Shown: positions 1-4,969, counted from the stretch's first letter. The stretch is 11,164 bases of DNA from S012-109 sp964425105 (GCA_964425105.1 CAYRLE010000085.1:1-11164), one strand, 5' to 3'. The notes: generated from the letters alone by a model not told the origin. A program made the numbers and translations.

Positions 1-50
1 AGATAGGTCAGCCACGGCTGCTTGGCGATCTCAGAAAAAATTCGCTTCAT
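1..50 (-). CDS. Start of an unidentified gene, cut by the window edge
   Basis: An open frame begins with ATG at 50-48 and runs off the left edge. It reads MKRIFSEIAKQPWLTY and continues for one more partial codon. The ATG overlaps the TGA stop (49-47) of the rfbD-like remnant as ATGA, the classic arrangement of translationally coupled genes. There is no clear Shine-Dalgarno sequence. Sixteen residues are too few to name a family. Position just after an rfbD 3' end makes a polysaccharide-cluster gene (transport or glycosyl transfer) a reasonable guess, but that is inference only. Confidence 0.4.
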   Translation of the reverse strand, partial: MKRIFSEIAKQPWLTY

Positions 51-183
51 GTCAGGGATGTGATGCAGAGTGCCAGCTGCTCTTCCCGGCTGGGTATAAA
101 CAGTCCAAAGGTTTCTCGTAGTTTTTGCTGGGGAAGCACGTCGTAGGGGGGCGACGGCTGGCATGGGGTATTCGACAGAGGGG
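47..183 (-). pseudogene. Detached 3' end of a second rfbD copy
   Basis: By eye, bases 51-183 match 1214-1348, the 3' end of the intact rfbD, at roughly 85% identity with one 2-bp gap. The translated tail KLRETFGLFIPSREEQLALC corresponds to KLQETFGLFIPSWEEQLALC in the full gene, the conserved C-terminal region of RmlD. Homology stops abruptly at about 183, where hicA sequence begins. The 2-bp gap puts the upstream codons out of register. The fragment has no start of its own and none of the N-terminal Rossmann domain, so it is a remnant. Its TGA overlaps the ATG of the gene at 50, which suggests this is the original 3' end of the resident rfbD, displaced by insertion of what now lies to its right. 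Confidence 0.85.
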
Positions 184-252
184 GGAGCCACCTTCTCTTT
201 TCAAATAGCACCCTGCGATCCTGAGCTTTCGCTCCAGATCTCGTCGTTTCAT
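184..252 (-). pseudogene. hicA: Truncated hicA toxin gene
   Basis: The frame starts with ATG at 252-250, overlapping the hicB stop as ATGA. It reads MKRRDLERKLRIAGCYLKRE followed by GGS, the typical N-terminus of HicA mRNA interferases (small dsRBD-like fold). In the family the next residue is the catalytic histidine of the G-S-H motif, followed by about 40 more residues. Here the sequence changes at that exact point into rfbD 3'-end DNA. The frame stays open to 52, which would give a 66-residue hybrid whose second part is not HicA and is not in the rfbD frame. Without the catalytic histidine and the rest of the fold the product should be inactive. The identification rests on 23 residues plus the position after hicB. 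Confidence 0.75.
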
Positions 253-467
253 GCAACTTGTACCTTGTCACGGATCACATCTTCAGGCAAGCCACGAAGA
301 ATATCCTCTTTTCGATCTTCCAAAATTAACTCAATGGCTTCTCTAAGGCTATTCTTCGCTTCTTCTATCGTTTCACCTTGACCATTGGCTCCAGGTATTT
401 CTGGGCATATTGCCCAATACCCCCCTTCAGGGACCTTCTCAATAATGGCAGTAAACTCGGCTTTCAT
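249..467 (-). CDS. hicB: HicB-family antitoxin
   Basis: This 72-residue protein matches the HicB-like antitoxin fold. The motif GGYWAICPEIPGANGQGETI (residues 16-35), followed by EEAKNSLREAIELILEDRKE, is the typical partial RNase H-like antitoxin domain that covers HicA's active site. The short length implies no separate DNA-binding tail. The ATG at 467-465 is preceded by a good Shine-Dalgarno AGGAG (478-474 on this strand). The stop overlaps the start of hicA, so the order is antitoxin then toxin. The base composition looks AT-richer than the rfb genes. The gene appears intact although its partner is truncated, so any present role cannot be neutralising the adjacent HicA; it may be silent or protect against HicA toxins elsewhere. 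Confidence 0.85.
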   Translation of the reverse strand: MKAEFTAIIEKVPEGGYWAICPEIPGANGQGETIEEAKNSLREAIELILEDRKEDILRGLPEDVIRDKVQVA

Positions 468-486
468 CTTTGGCTCCTGTTTTTTT

Positions 487-504
487 CATAGCCTATAGAT
501 TCCT
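487..504. repeat. 18-bp direct repeat, copy 1
   Basis: The + strand sequence CATAGCCTATAGATTCCT matches 1139-1156 (CATCGCCTATAGATTTCT) at 16 of 18 positions in the same orientation. The two copies bracket the BrnT-like/CopG TA pair. This copy lies upstream of hicB and may also contribute to its promoter region. Confidence 0.55.
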
Positions 505-537
505 CATCCCACATCTCCGATCGTATAACGTCCGGTG

Positions 538-849
538 TCAGCGGCGTGTTTTTCGCGGCCGCTGGGTGCCGTTGTTAGCTGCACGCTCGGCGAGCTGGCC
601 TTCAACAAATTTATGTAAAACACTTGCTACCAGCGTTTGATAGGGTATGCCTTCGGCAAGAGCGCGCTTTTGAAGCGCACGCAAATCTTTAGATGAAATA
701 CGGATGTTAATCCGGCTGTCTTTCTTGAACGTTGCCTCAGCGACTGCCTTGTGGCGTTCAATTTCTTTTTTTCTGTTTTTTACGCGCTTGAGCTTTCCGT
801 TTTCGAAAGCGCTTAATATTTCTTTTTCTTCAGAATCTAATTTAGCCAT
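538..849 (-). CDS. CopG-family antitoxin (PF12441-like)
   Basis: This 103-residue protein begins MAKLDSEEKEILSAFENGKL. Its C-terminal half has RINIRISSKDLRALQKRALA then EGIPYQTL, a ribbon-helix-helix segment typical of the CopG_antitoxin family, followed by a basic tail. Such proteins repress their own operon and bind the toxin encoded just upstream. I chose the ATG at 849-847, which overlaps the toxin's TAA as ATGGCTAA and starts the family-typical sequence. A start at 864 would add five unlikely residues. The upstream GGTGA is only a weak ribosome-binding site, so translation may depend on coupling. The gene is intact, whereas the toxin frame upstream carries an early stop. Confidence 0.87.
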   Translation of the reverse strand: MAKLDSEEKEILSAFENGKLKRVKNRKKEIERHKAVAEATFKKDSRINIRISSKDLRALQKRALAEGIPYQTLVASVLHKFVEGQLAERAANNGTQRPRKTRR

Positions 850-1141
850 CGGATTCACCCACATACTGCTTCGTTGCCTTTCGGCTGGGAATGATAGTTT
901 TAAGGAATATTTCCTCTTTGGACTCTACGAACGGAACCAAATAAGCGTAACCCTCTACAACTACGACCAGAATTCTCTGCCCAGGATAGCGCTCTTGGTT
1001 GGGATGTTCGAAAATATCCATGACATCGCCAGCCCCGATATGGAACACTACATCTTCGAACGATATTCCACGCTCCTTTTTCAGCAGTTCATTCTTTTCA
1101 GCATTCCTAGCGTGTGCCTTTTGTCATTGCTTGGTTGACAT
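842..1141 (-). pseudogene. BrnT-like toxin gene with an early in-frame stop
   Basis: The frame encodes RGISFEDVVFHIGAGDVMDI, then EHPNQERYPGQRI, YAYLVPFVES and IFLKTIIPSRKATKQYVGE. This is the pattern of the small BrnT-like toxins paired with CopG/PF12441 antitoxins. Reading upstream, homology-like sequence (NAEKNELLKKERG) continues to about 1105. The only in-frame ATG is at 1141-1139, and a TGA at 1126-1124 interrupts it after five codons (MSTKQ-stop). The ATG at 1127 is in another frame and meets a stop after six codons. The GTG at 1048 would delete the conserved N-terminus and has no ribosome-binding site. I therefore read it as a probable pseudogene, though a rare non-ATG start such as CTG cannot be excluded. 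The TAA overlaps the antitoxin start. Confidence 0.65.
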
Positions 1142-1156
1142 CGCCTATAGATTTCT
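1139..1156. repeat. 18-bp direct repeat, copy 2
   Basis: This is the second copy of the repeat at 487-504, with two mismatches. It sits at the 5' edge of the BrnT-like toxin frame. On the - strand it contains ATCTATAGGC, which could double as a -10 region. Whether it is an insertion scar or a shared regulatory sequence is open. Confidence 0.55.
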
Positions 1157-1209
1157 GGTTGCGCACGTATGATGAAAATCTTGGTTGCTCAGTGTCTCCG
1201 TTGAATCAG

Positions 1210-2118
1210 TTATGTCAGCGGCGCAATACAAAGCGCCAGCTGCTCCTCCCAGCTGGGTATAAACAGCCCAAAGGTTTCTTGTAGTTTTTGGTGGGAAAGC
1301 ACGCCATAGGGGGGCCTGACGGCAGGCGTGGGGTATTCGGCGGAGGGGATGGGTTTGATCTTCGACACCTTGGGGGTGAGGTGTTCGTTGGCTGCGTGGT
1401 CGGCGACGGCCTGGGCGAAGCCGTACCAGGTGGTTTCGCCGCTGGCGGTGAGGTTGTAGAGGCCGCTGACCTCCGCCAGGCTGAGTTGGGTGCGGGGGGC
1501 CAGCGCCTGGCCCAGGGCCTGGGCGGTGACTTCGGCGATGACGCGGCTCCAGGTGGGGGCGCCGATCTGGTCGTCGACGATGCTGATTTCATCGCGTTCC
1601 GCGAACAGTTTCAACAGGGTGCGCAGGAAGTTGTTGCCGCGGATGCCGTAGACCCAGCTGGTGCGGAAGATGAGGTGGGGGATGCCCGCGGCCATGACGG
1701 CCTGGTCGCCCGCAAGCTTGCTCTGGCCGTAGACGTTCAGCGGTCTGGGTTCGTCGGCTTCGGTGTAGGGTTGTTCCTTGCTGCCGTCGAAGACGTAGTC
1801 GGTGGAGTAGTGGACCATGGCGGCGCCCAGCTTTTTGGCCTCCTCCGCCAGCAGGGCGGGGCCGTCGGCGTTGATGGCCATGGCCAGGCCGCGCTCCTCT
1901 TCGGCCTTGTCCACGGCGGTATAGGCGGCGGCGTTGACGATCAGGGTGGGGCGCACCTCATTGATGATGGCGCGCACCAGGTCGGATTTGCCGAGATCCA
2001 GGTGGGGATGGTCGTAGGCGGCGATTTCGCCCAGGGGGGCGAGGGTGCGCCGCAGCTGCCAGCCCACCTGGCCGTCTTGGCCGATGAGGAGAATTCTTTG
2101 GGGGGTCGCTTTGCTCAT
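1210..2118 (-). CDS. rfbD: dTDP-4-dehydrorhamnose reductase
   Basis: RmlD catalyses the last step of dTDP-L-rhamnose synthesis, the NAD(P)H-dependent reduction of dTDP-6-deoxy-L-lyxo-4-hexulose, in the cytoplasm. The 302-residue product has the usual family length. Visible features are the Rossmann motif GQDGQVG (residues 13-19), the catalytic STD at 105-107, and Y130/K134 within the YGQSK motif. The C-terminal block KLQETFGLFIPSWEEQL is also typical. I chose the ATG at 2118-2116, which starts MSKATPQRILLIG; the ATG at 2187 would add 23 non-family residues. There is no strong Shine-Dalgarno. The last ~135 bp are duplicated at 47-183, so the 3' end of this copy may be recombinant. It is separated from rfbC by parDE. 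Confidence 0.96.
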   Translation of the reverse strand: MSKATPQRILLIGQDGQVGWQLRRTLAPLGEIAAYDHPHLDLGKSDLVRAIINEVRPTLIVNAAAYTAVDKAEEERGLAMAINADGPALLAEEAKKLGAAMVHYSTDYVFDGSKEQPYTEADEPRPLNVYGQSKLAGDQAVMAAGIPHLIFRTSWVYGIRGNNFLRTLLKLFAERDEISIVDDQIGAPTWSRVIAEVTAQALGQALAPRTQLSLAEVSGLYNLTASGETTWYGFAQAVADHAANEHLTPKVSKIKPIPSAEYPTPAVRPPYGVLSHQKLQETFGLFIPSWEEQLALCIAPLT

Positions 2119-2266
2119 GTAACTGCTTATTATATATGGAATGGATGGGGTTGTGGGAGATTTCCGGTTACTGTGCCCGGTTTCCATTCTTCGGTTAGGG
2201 GCTGGATGAAGTTTGCGATATAGCGGGTAGGTGTGGAAAGGGGGTAGTCAGGTTGGGGGTGAACGG

Positions 2267-2569
2267 CTATGTCTTAAAAAGAGTATCAGCGACATCCATA
2301 CTCTTGTGGAGAATGCGGATTATCTCCACGCAATGATTGTTGTCAGTTCGGTAGTAGATGACATGGCTGATGAGAGGGAATTTTCTATAGTCCTGGCGTA
2401 TGTAGTCACATTTTTTGCCAATTTCCGGATTTTCCGCAAGCTGGTGGAATATCTCGTCAAATTGAGCCAGGTATTTATTTCGTTGTTTTATGCCCCAGTG
2501 TTTCTGAGTGAATAAGGCGATCTGTTTCAAATCGGCCTTGGCGGTTTCTTTGAGCCTGAAGGCACCCAT
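2267..2569 (-). CDS. parE: ParE/RelE-superfamily toxin
   Basis: This 100-residue protein has the ParE toxin layout: an N-terminal helical hairpin (KADLKQIALFTQKHWGIKQR), LAENPEIGKKC, then the strand block FPLISHVIYYRTD and VEIIRILHKSMD near the C-terminus. ParE toxins typically poison DNA gyrase, although the wider family also includes ribosome-dependent RNases. I chose the ATG at 2569-2567, three bases after the parD stop. A TTG at 2575, overlapping the parD TGA, is the alternative and would add two residues. I see no frameshift or missing core motif. It is the only one of the window's five toxins that looks fully intact. It lies between rfbC and rfbD in the same orientation. Confidence 0.9.
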   Translation of the reverse strand: MGAFRLKETAKADLKQIALFTQKHWGIKQRNKYLAQFDEIFHQLAENPEIGKKCDYIRQDYRKFPLISHVIYYRTDNNHCVEIIRILHKSMDVADTLFKT

Positions 2570-2571
2570 GC

Positions 2572-2814
2572 TCAATGGGCTTGTTCGTTATCCAGCTCTT
2601 CAATCAAACCTTTCAGTGAGTATGTTGCAAAATTACTTGCTTCACCTTCATCGAGCATTTTGCGTAAGGTTTCAAGCTTGGTTTCTTCCCTTTCAAGCAA
2701 GCGCAGGGCGGCGCGAATAACCTCGCTTGTAGAGGCGTAGCGCCCTTTTTTCAATTGCTCGCTGATGAATGTGTCAAAATGTTTTCCAAGGGTAAAGCTT
2801 GTGTTTTTGCTCAT
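2572..2814 (-). CDS. parD: ParD-type ribbon-helix-helix antitoxin
   Basis: This 80-residue protein begins MSKNTSFTLGKHFDTFISEQ. It continues with LKKGRYASTSEVIRAALRLL, the characteristic RHH DNA-binding region of ParD, and ends in a variable acidic tail that would wrap ParE. It should neutralise ParE and repress its own operon. A promoter with a perfect palindrome lies immediately upstream, which supports autoregulation. The ATG at 2814-2812 has only a weak ribosome-binding site. The gene precedes parE, the common antitoxin-first order. Confidence 0.92.
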   Translation of the reverse strand: MSKNTSFTLGKHFDTFISEQLKKGRYASTSEVIRAALRLLEREETKLETLRKMLDEGEASNFATYSLKGLIEELDNEQAH

Positions 2815-2832
2815 GTGCTAAATTCCATGTTG

Positions 2833-2849
2833 ATACCAATAATTGGTAT
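2833..2849. promoter_or_regulatory. Palindromic operator upstream of parD
   Basis: ATACCAAT and ATTGGTAT form perfect 8-bp inverted arms separated by a single base. The site overlaps the end of the -10 element and the predicted transcription start, about 20 bp upstream of the parD ATG. This is where an RHH antitoxin-toxin complex would bind to repress. The site is seen directly; the binding protein is inferred from position. Confidence 0.7.
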
Positions 2850-2876
2850 TCTAGTTTTGTGTGTCAATTTCGTCAA
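2848..2876 (-). promoter_or_regulatory. Sigma70-type promoter for parDE
   Basis: On the - strand, TTGACG (2876-2871) and TAGAAT (2853-2848) are separated by exactly 17 bp. Each differs from consensus at one position. The predicted start falls near 2841, giving a leader of about 27 nt before parD. A second -35-like TTGACA (2867-2862) lies inside the spacer. Confidence 0.65.
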
Positions 2877-2910
2877 TGATTGCGAGCATGCCGTTGGCGG
2901 TGCCCCGTGG

Positions 2911-2941
2911 AAATCCCCCCTTCGTTTGCCCGGGGGGATTT
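2911..2941 (-). terminator. Hairpin just after rfbC, possible terminator
   Basis: A perfect 10-bp stem (AAATCCCCCC with GGGGGGATTT) encloses an 11-nt loop and starts 10 bp past the rfbC stop codon. On the - strand the T residues are only the ATTT at the base of the stem, so intrinsic termination could be weak. A five-T run follows on the + strand, where no gene reads in. It could attenuate read-through from rfbC into parDE. Confidence 0.5.
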
Positions 2942-2950
2942 TTGTCCCTT

Positions 2951-3514
2951 CTAGGAAGAAGGGGTATAGCTGGGCAGGCGCTCCGCTGGAAGGTCTTTGA
3001 GCCGGGGCGCCTGTCTGTCTTTATCGGCCAGTTGCGGGGAATCTGTGGGCCATTGGATGCCGATGTCGGGGTCGTTCCAGGCGATGCTGATTTCTGTGGC
3101 AGGGTTGTAGATACGGGTGCATTTGTATAGGAACAGGGCCGTGGGGCTCATGACGTAGAAGCCGTGGGCGAAGCCTTCGGGGATGTAGAGCTGGTTCTTG
3201 GTCGTGCCGGAGAGGGTGACGCCCAGCCACTGGCCGAAGGTGGGGGAGCCGGCGCGGATGTCCACGGCCACATCGAAGACCTCACCTTCCAGCACGGTGA
3301 CCAGCTTGCCCTGGCCATCGGGGTGCTGGCAGTGGAGGCCGCGCAGCACGCCCTGGCGGGAGAGGGAGAGATTGTCCTGGACGAAGTGCTCGGGGATGCC
3401 GTGTTCCGCGTAGCGGGGTGAGCGCCACAGTTCCAGGAAGTAGCCGCGCTGGTCGCCGAACACATCGGGCTCGATGGTGACCAGGCCGGAGGGCTGTGCT
3501 TGGGTGAATTTCAC
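2951..3514 (-). CDS. rfbC: dTDP-4-dehydrorhamnose 3,5-epimerase
   Basis: RmlC epimerises dTDP-4-dehydro-6-deoxy-D-glucose at C3 and C5, giving the substrate for RfbD. The 187-residue product is a normal-length cupin. GVLRGLHCQ carries the catalytic histidine (H61), followed by K70 in GKLV. IPEGFAHGF (111-119) and the FLYK segment with Y130, the likely catalytic tyrosine, are also present. The start is GTG at 3514-3512: an in-frame TAA lies three codons upstream, so nothing earlier is possible. The ribosome-binding site is weak (TAAGAAAAA). It is separated from rfbA by vapBC and brnTA, so it probably needs its own promoter; a candidate is at 3575-3547. Confidence 0.96.
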   Translation of the reverse strand: MKFTQAQPSGLVTIEPDVFGDQRGYFLELWRSPRYAEHGIPEHFVQDNLSLSRQGVLRGLHCQHPDGQGKLVTVLEGEVFDVAVDIRAGSPTFGQWLGVTLSGTTKNQLYIPEGFAHGFYVMSPTALFLYKCTRIYNPATEISIAWNDPDIGIQWPTDSPQLADKDRQAPRLKDLPAERLPSYTPSS

Positions 3515-3546
3515 TTTTTCTTACAGTAGGTTATCAGGGTTCTTGA

Positions 3547-3575
3547 ATTTTGCTACAGATTGATCTGTATAGCAA
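3547..3575 (-). promoter_or_regulatory. Candidate rfbC promoter with a palindromic spacer
   Basis: On the - strand, TTGCTA (3575-3570) and CAAAAT (3552-3547) are 17 bp apart, each matching four of six consensus bases. The spacer contains ACAGAT-CA-ATCTGT, a perfect 6-bp inverted repeat, which extends with a 2-nt bulge into flanking TTGCT/AGCAA. This could be a repressor site inside a weak promoter. A simple hairpin at the 3' end of brnTA is the alternative. Confidence 0.4.
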
Positions 3576-3598
3576 ATGCCTGCCAGCAGCAGGCGCAG

Positions 3599-3621
3599 GG
3601 TGGGCGGTGCCCACCCTACGG
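3599..3621 (-). repeat. Inverted repeat flanking brnTA, left copy
   Basis: Read on the - strand this element starts CCGTAGGGTGGGC. It matches 4247-4269 on the + strand at 21 of 23 positions, including the first 13 without a mismatch. It also overlaps a self-complementary hairpin (3597-3605 with 3609-3617, 9-bp stem, 3-nt loop). The two copies face each other across the brnTA module. Confidence 0.7.
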
Positions 3622-3637
3622 GGCAGCCGATGACCAC

Positions 3638-3916
3638 TTATTCGTCTCTGTTTTTTCCCTCTGATGATTCGGGATGAGGTGGATGTTGTTTATGGGCAAG
3701 GGTATAGGCATCCAGGAGCCGCCGGATCATTTTCTGATACTGGGTGTGATGCTTTTTGGCTTCTTGTTTGAAGAACTCGACACTTTCCTTGCTGAGGGTG
3801 ATGGTAACTTTGACGGTTTCTTTCTTGAAAGCGAGTTTTTCGGGCGGTGGCAGGAAGTCGGGCACCACCTTGAGCGGGCCTATTGCTTCGTCAGTGTATT
3901 TGATTTTGTTGCTCAT
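3638..3916 (-). CDS. brnA: BrnA-type antitoxin
   Basis: This 92-residue protein begins MSNKIKYTDEAIGPLKVVPD. Its C-terminal part contains VKVTITLSKESVEFFKQEAK and QYQKMIRRLLDAY, a ribbon-helix-helix segment of the BrnA/CopG antitoxin type, followed by a polar tail. BrnA neutralises BrnT and represses the brnTA operon. The ATG at 3916-3914 lies inside the 3' end of brnT, overlapping it by 26 bp, the toxin-first order typical of brnTA. The antitoxin frame is intact even though brnT is frameshifted, so its translation may still be coupled or may start independently. Confidence 0.85.
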   Translation of the reverse strand: MSNKIKYTDEAIGPLKVVPDFLPPPEKLAFKKETVKVTITLSKESVEFFKQEAKKHHTQYQKMIRRLLDAYTLAHKQHPPHPESSEGKNRDE

Positions 3917-4179
3917 AGATTCGTTTCCCTTTCCGCCAATAACCTGCTCCGATGATCCGGATGATGCCGTGCCTGTATGTGAACCGCACTGTTAAGATGC
4001 CGTCGTCCACTTTGCCAAAACAGTAAAAAACGTTTTTCTCTGCTGCTGTGGGACAGGTCTTCGGCAATGACCCGATTTGGATCGGCAAAAGCATACTGCG
4101 CCTCTGCAAAAGAGACACCATGTTTGGTTTGGTTAATGAGATCCTTCCTGGCATCCCACTCAAAGCTATCCTTGCTCAT
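3891..4179 (-). pseudogene. brnT: BrnT toxin gene with a one-base frameshift
   Basis: BrnT is a RelE-fold ribonuclease of about 90 residues. The first half, MSKDSFEWDARKDLINQTKH then GVSFAEAQYAF and DPNRV, is in the frame starting with ATG at 4179. The second half, FGKVDDGILTVRFTYRHG then IIRIIGAGYWRKGKRIYEQQ, is in the next frame and ends at TGA 3893-3891. The switch lies at a run of six identical bases, A at 4025-4030 (T on the coding strand). With five bases the two halves join as EKRFYCFGKV and give a normal BrnT of about 95 residues. As it stands the upstream frame ends at 3913 with an 88-residue unrelated tail. A sequencing error, reversible slippage or true loss of function would all look like this. 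Confidence 0.82.
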
Positions 4180-4246
4180 TGAAGAGTGAGTCTAGCGGCT
4201 TTTTGGGCTAAGATCCATAAAAATATATGGGCAATAATATTTATTT

Positions 4247-4269
4247 CCGTAGGGTGGGCGCCGCCCGCC
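4247..4269 (+). repeat. Inverted repeat flanking brnTA, right copy
   Basis: This + strand element starts CCGTAGGGTGGGC and pairs with 3599-3621. It lies between the brnT start region and the vapC stop codon. Its own internal palindrome (AGGGTGGGC followed by GCCCGCCAG) has decayed at the far arm compared with the left copy. Confidence 0.7.
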
Positions 4270-4278
4270 AGTTAGGGG

Positions 4279-4686
4279 CTATGTAACCGCCACGCCGGTG
4301 CGTTGCGCGGCTTTCTTCAGTGCCTTGTTCTGGGTTGCCAGCGGAATGCCTTTTCTCATCGCGGTATCCAGATAGGCGGCAGCATAGGCGCTGATGCCTT
4401 GTTCTCTGGCCAGGCTGATTATGCTGCTCCAAAGGGTGGGCTTGTCATTGGGAACGATCTCTATGGGCAGTGCCAGGAGCAGTTCGATAAAACGGCGTGA
4501 TTGCGCTTCGGTCAGGCGCTGGCGTCGTTCTGCCATGATCAGGACATTGGCAACGTCATAGAGCCAGAGTTCGGGCGCCAGGACCTGTTCATCATTCAGG
4601 CGCTCGAGGATGGCTTCAGTTTGCTGGCAGCTTTCGTCTTCGAACAGCCAGGCCAGGGTGGCCGAGGTATCGAGGACGAAGCTCAC
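4279..4686 (-). CDS. vapC: VapC-like PIN-domain toxin with altered active site
   Basis: This 135-residue protein has the PIN-domain VapC layout: LDTSATLAWLFEDE at the N-terminus with the first acidic residue D6, WLYDVANVLIMAERR in the middle, and QGISAYAAAYLDTAMRKG then IPLATQNKALKKAAQ at the end. VapC toxins cleave RNA using three or four acidic residues that bind Mg2+ or Mn2+. Here the usual E of LEVAN is D44, the usual D of YDAAY is A102 (codon GCT), and the usual D of the LATxDxxL motif is N120 (codon AAC). Nuclease activity is therefore doubtful, although the frame is complete. The start is GTG at 4686-4684, overlapping the antitoxin stop as GTGA. Partner binding could survive. Confidence 0.9.
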   Translation of the reverse strand: MSFVLDTSATLAWLFEDESCQQTEAILERLNDEQVLAPELWLYDVANVLIMAERRQRLTEAQSRRFIELLLALPIEIVPNDKPTLWSSIISLAREQGISAYAAAYLDTAMRKGIPLATQNKALKKAAQRTGVAVT

Positions 4687-4925
4687 CGGCGGCCTGCTTC
4701 GATCAGTTCTTTGAGGGAGTGGTCACCCAGTGTGATGCCTTTGCGCAGCGCCCTGATTTGGTCGATTACCTGGGCGGGGGTTGGTTTTTCACCCTCGAAG
4801 GGTACCAGCTTGGCGGTGGGCCGGCCTTGCTTGGTAATGGTGAAATGCTGGCCGTGGGTAACTTTGCGCAACAGGGCCGGAAGAGGGGTCTTTGCTTCGT
4901 AGGAGCCGATTTTCTTGTCTTCCAT
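4683..4925 (-). CDS. vapB: Phd/YefM-family antitoxin of the vapBC pair
   Basis: This 80-residue antitoxin begins MEDKKIGSYEAKTPLPALLR and continues KVTHGQHFTITKQGRPTAKL, the DNA-binding and dimerisation half of Phd/YefM proteins. The C-terminal half (residues 50-80) should bind and cover VapC. The ATG at 4925-4923 is preceded by a good Shine-Dalgarno AAGGA (4938-4934). The stop overlaps the toxin GTG by four bases. The module lies 97 bp after rfbA in the same orientation. A direct repeat in that gap (4951-4969) may be its operator. Confidence 0.92.
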   Translation of the reverse strand: MEDKKIGSYEAKTPLPALLRKVTHGQHFTITKQGRPTAKLVPFEGEKPTPAQVIDQIRALRKGITLGDHSLKELIEAGRR

Positions 4926-4950
4926 GCCGCGGGTCCTTTATTGATAAAGA

Positions 4951-4969
4951 CTGGTCTGGCGTCTGGTCT
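4951..4969. repeat. Direct repeat upstream of vapB, possible operator
   Basis: CTGGTCT occurs twice (4951-4957 and 4963-4969) with a 12-bp period, 26-44 bp upstream of the vapB ATG. The spacing puts both on one side of the helix to within about one turn, as for tandem antitoxin dimers. I see no strong promoter boxes here, so the role is inferred from position. Confidence 0.35.

Noticed and set aside
47..271. 74-residue protein from 271 to 47 on the - strand
   Set aside because: Its N-terminal part is an out-of-frame reading of hicA/hicB sequence; only the rfbD-derived tail is meaningful, and it is annotated as a remnant.
2129..2134. TATAAT on the - strand just upstream of rfbD
   Set aside because: It would start transcription only about 4 nt before the ATG and has no good -35 (CCCACA at 17 bp), so I do not call it a promoter.
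2194..2203. GTTAGGGGCT shared with 4271-4280
   Set aside because: A 10-bp match is expected by chance many times in a window of this size.
1288..2223. 311-residue open frame on the + strand
   Set aside because: It is antisense to rfbD, rich in G/V/D/A from GC-biased codons, and matches no family; rfbD has clear motifs.
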